Both the position numbers and the translations under genes were made by a program. Below, one piece after another: positions 1-5,934 of a DNA stretch of 6,278 nucleotides. The stretch lies in assembly GCA_021199405.1 (NCBI GenBank), contig JAJQID010000191.1:1-6278 (forward strand), written 5' to 3'. The first letter of the stretch is position 1; each line of letters begins with the position of its first letter. The notes beneath the pieces were generated by a model. That model was not told where the DNA came from, did not search any database, and worked only from the letters and a program-made list of their open reading frames with translations. Source of the stretch: Lachnospiraceae bacterium (GTDB lineage Bacteria > Bacillota > Clostridia > Lachnospirales > Lachnospiraceae).

Positions 1-8
1 ATAATAAG

Positions 9-650
9 CTATTCCCCTCTTTTCTGTGAAAACACACACCCGCAGTAATTCTGCCGATACAGGCTGCACTCTCCGGACAGCTCAATGCTGCGCTTATAAC
101 CGTCCTTTTTCTTAAAATCAGAGGGCAGCCATTTCACTCTCTTACCCTCACAGAGACCGCTCCCGATCTCATTCAGCAGCGCCGCGTTTTTCAGCGGACT
201 GATGGTCAGGGTGGTGGTCACATAGTCATACCCCAAGGCTTCGGCTCTCAATACGCTCTCGCCCAGCCGCAGCTCAAAGCATTTCCGGCACCGGGCGCCT
301 CCCTCCGGCTCCCTCTCCAGCCCCCGCACCGCCTGATAAAAGCGCTGAGGATCATAGTCGCCCGCAATATAATCGATGAGACAGGCGCCGTCCTTTTTCT
401 CATTAAACCAGCCGATCAGCCGGATTTCCTCGTATAATCGCTTCTGATACTCTTCCTCAGAGGAAATATTGGGATTAAAATAAAAAACGGTGATCCGAAA
501 ATGCTCCCGCAGCCTCTCCAACACCGCGGAAGAGCAGGGCGCGCAGCAGCCATGCAAAAAAAGGCGTGGTATTACCGCGCCTTCTAATGTCTTTCTGTCA
601 AGATCTGTTATAATCTTTTCCATTTCCTTCTGATAATTGGAATGATTCAT
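9..650 (-). CDS. queH: Epoxyqueuosine reductase QueH (tRNA queuosine biosynthesis)
   Basis: QueH reduces epoxyqueuosine to queuosine in the wobble base of GUN-anticodon tRNAs, the last step of the pathway. It is the non-cobalamin alternative to QueG and acts in the cytoplasm. The 213-residue product has the family's cysteine pattern: a CCAPC motif (C35, C36, C39) after a hydrophobic strand, RCRKC (C121, C124) followed by FELRL, and a C-terminal C195 and YCGC (C203, C205). These cysteines are expected to bind the iron-sulfur cluster and the second metal site. The TTTLTISPLKN stretch near residues 146-155 is also typical. I chose the ATG at 650 because GAGGG lies 7 bases upstream and a promoter sits just before it. 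The longer frame to 755 would run through that promoter and into the esterase gene. The gene follows the esterase on the same strand with a 91-base gap. No other queuosine gene is in view. Confidence 0.93.
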   Translation of the reverse strand: MNHSNYQKEMEKIITDLDRKTLEGAVIPRLFLHGCCAPCSSAVLERLREHFRITVFYFNPNISSEEEYQKRLYEEIRLIGWFNEKKDGACLIDYIAGDYDPQRFYQAVRGLEREPEGGARCRKCFELRLGESVLRAEALGYDYVTTTLTISPLKNAALLNEIGSGLCEGKRVKWLPSDFKKKDGYKRSIELSGECSLYRQNYCGCVFSQKRGE

Positions 651-657
651 CGCGCAG

Positions 658-662
658 CCCTC
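658..662 (-). promoter_or_regulatory. Ribosome binding site deciding the queH start
   Basis: The minus strand reads GAGGG, 7 bases before the ATG at 650. The upstream in-frame ATG at 755 has only GCGGGA directly abutting it, too close to serve. This favours the short QueH form, whose N-terminus also fits the family. Confidence 0.7.
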
Positions 663-674
663 AAAACTAGGAAG

Positions 675-703
675 ATTGTACCATAATCTTTCCAGTCTTG
701 CAA
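675..703 (-). promoter_or_regulatory. SigA-type promoter of queH
   Basis: On the minus strand there is TTGCAA (698-703), an exact 17-base spacer (681-697) and TACAAT (675-680). The -10 is preceded by TGG, an extended -10 (TGN) element. Both hexamers are close to the TTGACA/TATAAT consensus. Transcription would start near 667-669, giving a leader of only about 18-20 bases that just holds the Shine-Dalgarno site. That leaves no room for a riboswitch, so any control should act at the DNA level. The promoter lies wholly in the gap between the esterase and queH, so queH can be transcribed independently even if readthrough also occurs. Confidence 0.72.
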
Positions 704-711
704 TGCTGCAA
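698..711. repeat. Inverted repeat overlapping the queH -35 box
   Basis: The sequence is TTGCA-ATGC-TGCAA, two perfect 5-base arms around a 4-base centre. The left arm forms most of the -35 hexamer of the queH promoter. A symmetric element in this position could be an operator for a dimeric repressor. It is short and A+T-rich overall, so it may be chance. No regulator gene is adjacent. Confidence 0.3.
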
Positions 712-741
712 TTTCTTTCTATACACAAAAAATGGCAATTA

Positions 742-1566
742 CTACACTCCCACATTCCCGCTGTTGATTCCCTGAGCCTTTCCTGTCAGGGGCAGCCAGT
801 CGAGAGCCTCCTTTATTTTTCTGTCCCAGAAATCCCACTCATGGCCGCCGGCTTCCTCTGAATAAGTCACGTCAAAACCACTCTCTGTCAGAAAATCCCG
901 GTAAGCCTGATTTGCCTTCAGAAGACTGTCATCTGTTCCACAGCTCATAAAAATCTTCGGCAGCTCTGTACGTCCCTCTTTTTTCATTTTCTCCACAAGA
1001 TACCTCGGGTTTTTGTCGCTCTTTGCGGCCTGGGCAAGGTTTCCGAAACAGCCCTCCTCTATCCCAAGGCTCCCGGAGCCGGCCTGGTCCGGATTTTCCA
1101 GAATATGCAGCGCGCCGGAAAGACTGATAATATGGCTGAAGGTGTCCGCATATTTCAGACCGTTTCTAAGCGCTCCGAAGCCTCCCATGGAAAGACCGCC
1201 GATGAAGGTATCCTCTCTTTTGTCGGACAGAGGAAACATCTTCCTTGTCATCTCCACCAGCTCCTGCCCCACAAAGGCTCCATAGCTTCTGCCAAATCCG
1301 GGCTGATCCACATAAAACTCATTTTCCCCGGCGGGCATGATCACCGCCAGATCCTTCTCCTCCGCCCAGCGCTGAATCCTGGTGCCGGAAATCCAGTCCT
1401 CCTGATTGCCCAGAAGGCCATGGAGCAGATAGAGAGTTTTAAACCTTTTGGGTTCCTCCGCCTTCTCCGCCCCGGGCAGCATCAGCTTGTCCACCGGCAG
1501 AATCGCCTTAAAGGTAACTGCCCTGAACAGTGCCTTTGATACGTAATTAACCTCCAATAATGCCAT
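742..1566 (-). CDS. Alpha/beta-hydrolase esterase (EstA / esterase D-like family)
   Basis: This is a 274-residue serine hydrolase of the family holding tributyrin esterase EstA, S-formylglutathione hydrolase and feruloyl-type esterases (COG0627). The visible parts are the strand and oxyanion segment YLLHGLLGNQEDW (46-58), the nucleophile elbow GLSMGG (124-129, Ser126), the acid region CGTDDSLL (209-216, probably Asp213) and GGHEW (240-244, His242). Together these make a complete catalytic triad. There is no signal peptide, so it is probably cytoplasmic. It should hydrolyse short acyl or acetyl esters; the natural substrate cannot be read from the sequence. The ATG at 1566 has AGAGG 9 bases upstream. 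It ends in tandem stops TAG-TAA. It lies 76 bases after tex and may be co-transcribed with it. A possible 23-codon reading frame overlaps its start. Confidence 0.88.
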   Translation of the reverse strand: MALLEVNYVSKALFRAVTFKAILPVDKLMLPGAEKAEEPKRFKTLYLLHGLLGNQEDWISGTRIQRWAEEKDLAVIMPAGENEFYVDQPGFGRSYGAFVGQELVEMTRKMFPLSDKREDTFIGGLSMGGFGALRNGLKYADTFSHIISLSGALHILENPDQAGSGSLGIEEGCFGNLAQAAKSDKNPRYLVEKMKKEGRTELPKIFMSCGTDDSLLKANQAYRDFLTESGFDVTYSEEAGGHEWDFWDRKIKEALDWLPLTGKAQGINSGNVGV

Positions 1567-1618
1567 AAAAACTTACCTCTCTTTCCGTTTTATATTTGGG
1601 GAAATCAAAAGCTGCCAT
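1547..1618 (-). CDS. Possible 23-codon small gene / leader peptide before the esterase
   Basis: The minus strand has AGGAG (1627-1631), then 8 bases, then ATG at 1618, opening a frame that starts MAAFDFPKYK and ends with TAA at 1547. The frame spans most of the tex-esterase gap and overlaps the first 20 bases of the esterase gene in another frame. The Shine-Dalgarno core and spacing are as good as those of the real genes here. The stop lies just inside the esterase gene, which would allow translational coupling. The peptide is mixed charged and aromatic, with no membrane segment and no family I recognise. It may be chance or a remnant of an older start. The evidence is only the ribosome-binding geometry. 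Confidence 0.25.
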   Translation of the reverse strand: MAAFDFPKYKTEREVSFYGIIGG

Positions 1619-1642
1619 TTTCTGTTCTCCTGAAACAGCGGA

Positions 1643-3787
1643 TTAAATCCTCATGGTCAGGCTGATTCTTTTTTTCTGTAAATCCACGCCAAGCACCTTC
1701 ACATCCACAATGTCCCCCACGCTCACCACCTCCAGCGGATGCTTCACAAATTTTTTGTCGGTAAGCTGGGAAATATGAACCAGACCGTCCTGATGGACGC
1801 CGATATCCACAAAGGCGCCAAAATCAATGACATTGCGGACGGTTCCCTTAAGAATCATGCCCTCCTGTAAGTCCTTCATCTCCAGCACGTCAGTGCGCAG
1901 AATGTGCTTTGGCATTTCCTCTCTGGGGTCTCTGCCCGGGCGGTTTAACTCCTTCACCATATCCCGCAGGGTGGGCTCGCCGATGCCGATCTGCTCCGCG
2001 GTCTTCGGGTAATCCTGTATCTGAATCCGCTTTCCGCTCCGGGCCAAAAAGATCTCCTTTGTCATGCCAAGGGATTTCAACAGCTTTTCCGCCGCCTCAT
2101 AGCTCTCCGGATGAATGCTGGTGGAATCCAGCGCTTCCGTGCCGCCGTTGATTCGCATAAAACCGGCGCACTGCTCGTATGCCTTTGGACCCAGCTTGGG
2201 CACCTTTAACAACTCCCTGCGATTCCGGAAGCGTCCGTTGGCCTCCCGATAGGCCACAATGTTTCTGGCAATGGTCTTTGTGATGCCGGAAATATGCTCC
2301 ATCAAAGGTGCGGAGGCCGTATTCAGATCAACGCCCACCCGGTTGACGCAGTCTTCCACCACGCCGTCCAGAGCCTCCCCCAGCTTTTTCTGGTTCATAT
2401 CATGCTGATACTGGCCCACACCAATGGATTTGGGATCGATTTTGACCAGCTCCGCCAGCGGGTCCTGCACCCGGCGGGCAATGGAGGCAGCGCTGCGCTG
2501 TCCCACGTCAAAATTAGGGAATTCCTCCGTAGCCAGCTGACTGGCGGAATACACCGACGCCCCTGCCTCGTTGGTAATTACATAGGAAACCTTCTGCGGA
2601 ATCTCCTTTAAAATCTCCACAATGATCTGCTCCGACTCCCGGCTGGCGGTGCCGTTCCCCACAGACATCAGCGTAACGCCGTATTTTTGGATCAGCTTCT
2701 TCACCGTGTCCTTTGCCGCCCGGATTTTAGTCTCGTTGGTAGGGGCGGTGGGATAAATCACGGTCGTATCCAGCACCTTGCCGGTGGCGTCCACCACCGC
2801 CAGCTTACAGCCGGTGCGGAAGGCCGGGTCCCAGCCAAGAACCACCTGCCCGGCAATGGGCGGCTGCATCAGAAGCTGCTCCAGATTTTTGCCAAAGACA
2901 GATATGGCCCCGTCCTCCGCTTTTTCGGTCAGCTCATTTCTGATCTCCCGTTCAATAGCCGGTCCGATCAGGCGGCGGTAGGCGTCCCGCACCGTCTCCT
3001 TCAGCACAGGAGTGGTGTGGGGATTTTCACGGACAATGATTTTTCGCTCCAGATACTGCAGTATCCGCTCCTCCGGGGCCTCGATGACAACGCTTAAAAT
3101 CTTCTCCTTTTCTCCCCGGTTCAGGGCAAGAATCCGGTGTCCGGCGATTTTGGAAGCAGGCTTCGTAAAATGATAATACATCTCATAGACGGACTGGACT
3201 TTCTCGTCCTTTGCCTCGCTGACCACCAGTCCTTCCCGCAGAGTCATTTCCCGGATTCGGGTGCGGTAATCCGCCTCATCGGAAATTCTCTCCGCCAGAA
3301 TATCGCAGGCGCCGGCAATGGCCTCCTCCACGGTATGTACTTCCTTTTCCTCCGAAAGATAGCCTTCCGCTTCCTTTTCCAGAGGCCGGTTCGTTCTCTG
3401 AAGCCAGATCAGACTGGCCAGAGGCTCCAGCCCCCTCTCCTTCGCAATGGTGGCCCGGGTACGGCGCCTGGGCCGGTAAGGGCGATACAGATCCTCCACC
3501 GTCACCAGAGTCTGCGCCTCCTCGATCTGCTTTCGCAGCTCCTGTGTCAGCTTCCCCTGCTCCTCAATGGTGGAAAGCACCTGCTGCTTTTTTTCCTCCA
3601 GATTGCGCAGGTAATTTAAACGCTCCAGCAACTTACGCAGCACCTCGTCGTTTAAAGAACCTGTGGCCTCCTTGCGGTATCTGGCGATAAAGGGGATGGT
3701 GTTGCCCTCATCGATCAATTTGACCGCAGCCTCAGCCTGAGCTGGTCGGATTTCCAGTTCCTGTGCAAGTATTTTTATCAAGTCCAT
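1643..3787 (-). CDS. tex: Tex, RNA-binding transcription accessory protein (S1 domain)
   Basis: Full-length Tex (714 residues), a conserved cytoplasmic nucleic-acid-binding protein related to eukaryotic Spt6. Domains visible in order are: the helical Tex N-terminal region (about 1-200) with IPFIARYRKEATGSL (31-45) and EDLYRPYRPRRRTRA (98-112); a YqgF/RNase H-like domain starting at VLGWDPAFRTGCKLAVVD (316-333); paired helix-hairpin-helix motifs (about 490-545, including LKVPKLGPKAYEQCAGF); and a C-terminal S1 RNA-binding domain (about 642-712) with GTVRNVIDFGAFVDIG and DGLVHISQL. The start ATG follows MDLIKILAQELEIRPAQ, the usual family N-terminus. It has AGGAG 10 bases upstream. Family members affect transcription and expression of certain genes, but the exact biochemical role is unsettled. 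It lies 89 bases after nrdG and 76 before the esterase. I find no clear promoter in the upstream gap. Confidence 0.97.
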   Translation of the reverse strand: MDLIKILAQELEIRPAQAEAAVKLIDEGNTIPFIARYRKEATGSLNDEVLRKLLERLNYLRNLEEKKQQVLSTIEEQGKLTQELRKQIEEAQTLVTVEDLYRPYRPRRRTRATIAKERGLEPLASLIWLQRTNRPLEKEAEGYLSEEKEVHTVEEAIAGACDILAERISDEADYRTRIREMTLREGLVVSEAKDEKVQSVYEMYYHFTKPASKIAGHRILALNRGEKEKILSVVIEAPEERILQYLERKIIVRENPHTTPVLKETVRDAYRRLIGPAIEREIRNELTEKAEDGAISVFGKNLEQLLMQPPIAGQVVLGWDPAFRTGCKLAVVDATGKVLDTTVIYPTAPTNETKIRAAKDTVKKLIQKYGVTLMSVGNGTASRESEQIIVEILKEIPQKVSYVITNEAGASVYSASQLATEEFPNFDVGQRSAASIARRVQDPLAELVKIDPKSIGVGQYQHDMNQKKLGEALDGVVEDCVNRVGVDLNTASAPLMEHISGITKTIARNIVAYREANGRFRNRRELLKVPKLGPKAYEQCAGFMRINGGTEALDSTSIHPESYEAAEKLLKSLGMTKEIFLARSGKRIQIQDYPKTAEQIGIGEPTLRDMVKELNRPGRDPREEMPKHILRTDVLEMKDLQEGMILKGTVRNVIDFGAFVDIGVHQDGLVHISQLTDKKFVKHPLEVVSVGDIVDVKVLGVDLQKKRISLTMRI

Positions 3788-3876
3788 GTATCAATCACTC
3801 CTGTATTATCTGGTATTACTCACAATTGATTTCCGTCCGGTGAAAAGTAAATATTTTGACGTTCACTATCCTGTTC

Positions 3877-4407
3877 TCACTCATCCCACAGCACAACGCT
3901 CCCCTGCTCCAGTGATTTTTTTACGGAAATCAACCGTTGATTTTCAGAACCCCTGAAAAGCAGCGAGATGTTTTTCTTTTCCTGCATAAACTCCCCATCC
4001 ACCAGCACATCAATCAGGGTGAGCATCCCGTCCGTCACCTCGCACCGCGCCCGGCCCAGCCCCGGCGTCCAGCCCGCCAATTCCTCCAGCTCATAACCGC
4101 TGTAGGCCCAGATGGTCCTGCCAGGAAGCGTCTCCCGAACCTTTTTCAGAAAAGGCAGAAGCTCCCGCTGATTGTCCGGCTCGAAGGGCTCGCCGCCAAG
4201 CAGGGTCAGTCCGGCGATATAATCCGGAGAAAGTGCCGCTAAAAGCTCCTTTTGTGTTTCCTGCGTAAAGGGATTCCCATAATCAAAGCTCCAGGTTTCC
4301 GGCTGGAAACAGCCCCTGCAGTGATGGGTACAGCCGGACACAAAGAGGGAGACCCGGACGCCCGGACCATCGGCGATGTCCGTTTTTTTGATATTACAAT
4401 AATTCAT
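3877..4407 (-). CDS. nrdG: Anaerobic ribonucleoside-triphosphate reductase activating protein NrdG
   Basis: NrdG is the radical-SAM activase that uses a [4Fe-4S] cluster and S-adenosylmethionine to place the glycyl radical on class III ribonucleotide reductase NrdD, enabling dNTP synthesis without oxygen. The 176-residue product starts MNYCNIKKTDIADGPGVR, matching the family N-terminus. It then has the CX3CX2C cluster motif CTHHCRGC (C26, C30, C33) followed by Phe, GGEP at 71-74 for SAM binding, IWAYSGY (99-105) and the typical LIDVLVDGEF (131-140). I chose the ATG at 4407 by homology and by AAAGG 8 bases upstream. The frame stays open upstream to GTG at 4455 and ATG at 4449. The latter shares bases with the bcp stop (TGATG), so a 14-residue-longer coupled form is possible. 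It follows bcp closely. Its partner nrdD is not adjacent, which is less usual. Confidence 0.95.
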   Translation of the reverse strand: MNYCNIKKTDIADGPGVRVSLFVSGCTHHCRGCFQPETWSFDYGNPFTQETQKELLAALSPDYIAGLTLLGGEPFEPDNQRELLPFLKKVRETLPGRTIWAYSGYELEELAGWTPGLGRARCEVTDGMLTLIDVLVDGEFMQEKKNISLLFRGSENQRLISVKKSLEQGSVVLWDE

Positions 4408-4415
4408 GGTGTGCG

Positions 4416-4420
4416 CCTTT
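4416..4420 (-). promoter_or_regulatory. Ribosome binding site supporting the short nrdG start
   Basis: The minus strand reads AAAGG within AGAAAGG, 8 bases before the ATG at 4407. This supports the family-like MNYC start over the ATG at 4449 that overlaps the bcp stop. Confidence 0.6.
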
Positions 4421-4448
4421 CTTTTTCTAAACGACTCCAGCAGTTCCA

Positions 4449-4913
4449 TCAGCACTGACTTTTCAAAAGCTCCAGCATTTCCGCCGGATTTTCAGCCGCT
4501 TTTACCTTATCCGAAGCGTAAATAATCACACCATCCTCATCAATCAAATAGGTGGTGCGCACCACGCCCATGCTGACCTTCCCGTAATTTTTCTTTTCCT
4601 TCCAGACATCGTAAGCCTCGATGCATGTCCGCTCGACATCCGAGAGCAATATAAATGGGAGATTATACTTCGTCTCAAAGCTTTTATGCGATTTCACGCT
4701 GTCCCTGCTCACACCAACCACTGCTGCGCCAATATCTTCAAACTGAGGAAATCGCTCTCCAAAGCCGCAGGCCTGTTTTGTGCAGCCGGGCGTATTATCC
4801 TTGGGGTAAAAATACAGAATCACCTTCCTGCCTCTGAATTCGCTCAGTGTGTGAATGGTTCCGTTCTGATCCGGAAGGGAAAAATCCGGTGCTTTTGTTC
4901 CTGTTGCTAACAT
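4449..4913 (-). CDS. bcp: Thioredoxin-dependent thiol peroxidase (Bcp/PrxQ peroxiredoxin)
   Basis: This peroxiredoxin of the Bcp/PrxQ class reduces hydrogen peroxide and organic hydroperoxides in the cytoplasm, with thioredoxin as the usual electron donor. The 154-residue product has the AhpC/TSA thioredoxin fold. It shows APDFSLPDQNG (8-18), the active site YFYPKDNTPGCTKQACGF with peroxidatic Cys44 and resolving Cys49 four residues later (atypical 2-Cys type), and the conserved active-site Arg119 in VVRTTYLIDEDG. Length is normal for the family. The ATG at 4913 has a strong AGGAGG 8 bases upstream. Two further cysteines, C97 and the very last residue C154, are present. The gene is followed almost at once by nrdG and preceded by a 63-base gap with a possible -10 box. 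Placement beside an oxygen-sensitive radical-SAM activase fits oxidant defence in an anaerobe. Confidence 0.95.
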   Translation of the reverse strand: MLATGTKAPDFSLPDQNGTIHTLSEFRGRKVILYFYPKDNTPGCTKQACGFGERFPQFEDIGAAVVGVSRDSVKSHKSFETKYNLPFILLSDVERTCIEAYDVWKEKKNYGKVSMGVVRTTYLIDEDGVIIYASDKVKAAENPAEMLELLKSQC

Positions 4914-4955
4914 AGGCTATTCCTCCTCTTGTTATTTATGCTCTCAGGCAGTTCC

Positions 4956-4961
4956 ATTATA
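4956..4961 (-). promoter_or_regulatory. Possible -10 box of a bcp-nrdG promoter
   Basis: The gap before bcp carries a perfect TATAAT on the minus strand. Transcription would start near 4949, giving a leader of about 36 bases that contains the AGGAGG site of bcp. No good -35 hexamer occurs 16-18 bases upstream; TTGCAA at the end of the Nudix gene is 21 bases away, which is too far. The location, directly after a gene end and before a change in base composition, supports it. The missing -35 keeps confidence low. Confidence 0.38.
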
Positions 4962-4976
4962 CACCCCTTAAATAAG

Positions 4977-5465
4977 TCATCTTTGCAATTCTTCCAAAAA
5001 AATCTGTATCCTGTCAGTCACCAATTCTGTTTTCCGCATATTGATCAGCTCATCCCGATCTACCCACTTATAAGCCTGAGTTTCCCCATCCTGCAGGATA
5101 ATCGAATCTTTACTCTGATCGGTCACACACAAATATTCTGCATAAATACTTTGATGAGAATGATGTACCACACGCCCCAGCTCATGTAAATCATCGGAGA
5201 TAATGCCTGTCTCCTCTTTCAACTCCCGGACAGCACATTCCCGGGAAGATTCTCCGCGTAGCGCCGAGCCTCCAGCTGATGCTTCCCACATGCCGCCATA
5301 AGGTTTTCTGTAATCTCTTTGCATCAGGAGATACGTTCCATCTGTATGCCGGACAATGATATCGCATACCAAATGATAAATTCCATCTGGTATTGCTTCT
5401 CCCCTGACAAGTGTTATGTCTGAAATCAGCTGAAAACTCTCATCGTAAGCATCCCATATTTCCAT
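4977..5465 (-). CDS. Nudix hydrolase of the isopentenyl-diphosphate-isomerase-like type (substrate unknown)
   Basis: The product has a perfect Nudix box, GX5EX7REUXEEXGU, read as GGSALRGESSRECAVRELKE followed by ETGI. The metal-binding REXKEE glutamates are intact, so it should be an active Mg-dependent hydrolase of nucleoside-diphosphate-linked compounds. The opening MEIWDAYDESFQL and the YHLVCDIIV strand resemble the COG1443 group, whose members are often labelled isopentenyl-diphosphate isomerase-like. Such names do not establish the substrate. I placed the start at the ATG at 5465 (162 residues) because MEIWDAYDE is the usual family start. In-frame ATG 5501 and TTG 5504 would add 12 or 13 residues and overlap the acetyltransferase stop. 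Neither start has a well-spaced Shine-Dalgarno site (GGGGGAG is only one base from the 5465 ATG), so coupling to the gene before it is likely. Third gene of the HIT-GNAT-Nudix run. Confidence 0.88.
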   Translation of the reverse strand: MEIWDAYDESFQLISDITLVRGEAIPDGIYHLVCDIIVRHTDGTYLLMQRDYRKPYGGMWEASAGGSALRGESSRECAVRELKEETGIISDDLHELGRVVHHSHQSIYAEYLCVTDQSKDSIILQDGETQAYKWVDRDELINMRKTELVTDRIQIFLEELQR

Positions 5466-5490
5466 GCTCCCCCATTCCGTTTTTCTCTGC

Positions 5491-5934
5491 TTAATTTCCA
5501 TCAATCCATTGAATAAACGCCGTCTTGTCTGCGCTGTTATAACCGGCTTTCCTGTAAAAGTTTAAAGTCTTCGCATCTTTTGCACCAGTCAACAGCATCA
5601 TCTTATAACAGTTTTCACTCATTGCGATTTCTTTCGCGTAATTCAGGCATCCTGCAGCGTATCCGCAATGACGGTAATCCTTATGCGTAACTACATTCTC
5701 TATAAACGCATATGGACGAACATTTCTTGTCAGATTTGGAATAATCACGCACACGCAGGACGATACAATCTTTCCATCCACCTCGCATACAATCAAATGA
5801 TGGTGCTTGTCATTGATAATCTCTGACCATATGGTTCTAAGATGTTCCGTATCAGAAGGAATACTCGTTTCATGGAGGTACAAATATAATTGCAATATTT
5901 CATTTAATTCACATTCTTTCGCTTCTCGAATCAT
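5491..5934 (-). CDS. GNAT-family N-acetyltransferase (acceptor unknown)
   Basis: A 147-residue single-domain GNAT enzyme that should transfer an acetyl group from acetyl-CoA to an unidentified amine. It begins MIREAKECELNEILQLY, a typical beta1-alpha1 opening. Motif A runs from about 78 to 105 (IENVVTHKDYRHCGYAAGCL), with the pyrophosphate-binding R/QxxGxG/A loop as R88-H-C-G91-Y-A93. Motif B includes TLNFYRKAGYNSADKTAFIQW near residues 123-143. No membrane or signal segment is seen. The ATG overlaps the stop of the HIT gene as ATGA and has AAGGA 6 bases upstream, so the two are almost surely translated from one message. Sampled rows of this gene are near 40% G+C, lower than tex. It could act on a small molecule, a drug or a protein N-terminus; the sequence does not say. 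Confidence 0.88.
   Translation of the reverse strand: MIREAKECELNEILQLYLYLHETSIPSDTEHLRTIWSEIINDKHHHLIVCEVDGKIVSSCVCVIIPNLTRNVRPYAFIENVVTHKDYRHCGYAAGCLNYAKEIAMSENCYKMMLLTGAKDAKTLNFYRKAGYNSADKTAFIQWIDGN

Noticed and set aside
651..755. A 35-codon cysteine-rich N-terminal extension of QueH starting at ATG 755
   Set aside because: It lacks a usable ribosome binding site, overlaps the end of the esterase gene and contains the queH promoter. The MNHSNYQ start at 650 has a good Shine-Dalgarno site and fits the family length.
1013..1539. Plus-strand frames of 90 and 144 codons opposite the esterase
   Set aside because: They are antisense to a complete catalytic-triad esterase and have no recognisable domains. 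They are best explained as shadows of the real gene.
1622..1638. A hairpin CTGTT-N7-AACAG just after the tex stop
   Set aside because: It is a 5-base-pair stem without a U-tract, so not an intrinsic terminator. Its loop holds the AGGAG that could serve the small frame at 1618, but the stem is too weak to claim control.
3137..3619. A 160-codon plus-strand open frame opposite tex, with several similar ones at 1827-3097
   Set aside because: They lie antisense to a clearly conserved protein gene in G+C-rich DNA and have Leu/Arg/His/Pro-rich, low-complexity-like products with no recognisable domain. They are shadow frames.
3788..3876. A terminator between nrdG and tex, from the GTGAA...TTCAC arms near 3840-3866
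   Set aside because: The stem is only 5 base pairs with a 17-base loop and no following U-run. A tex promoter was also sought here; GATAAT near the tex start has no -35 at 16-18 bases.
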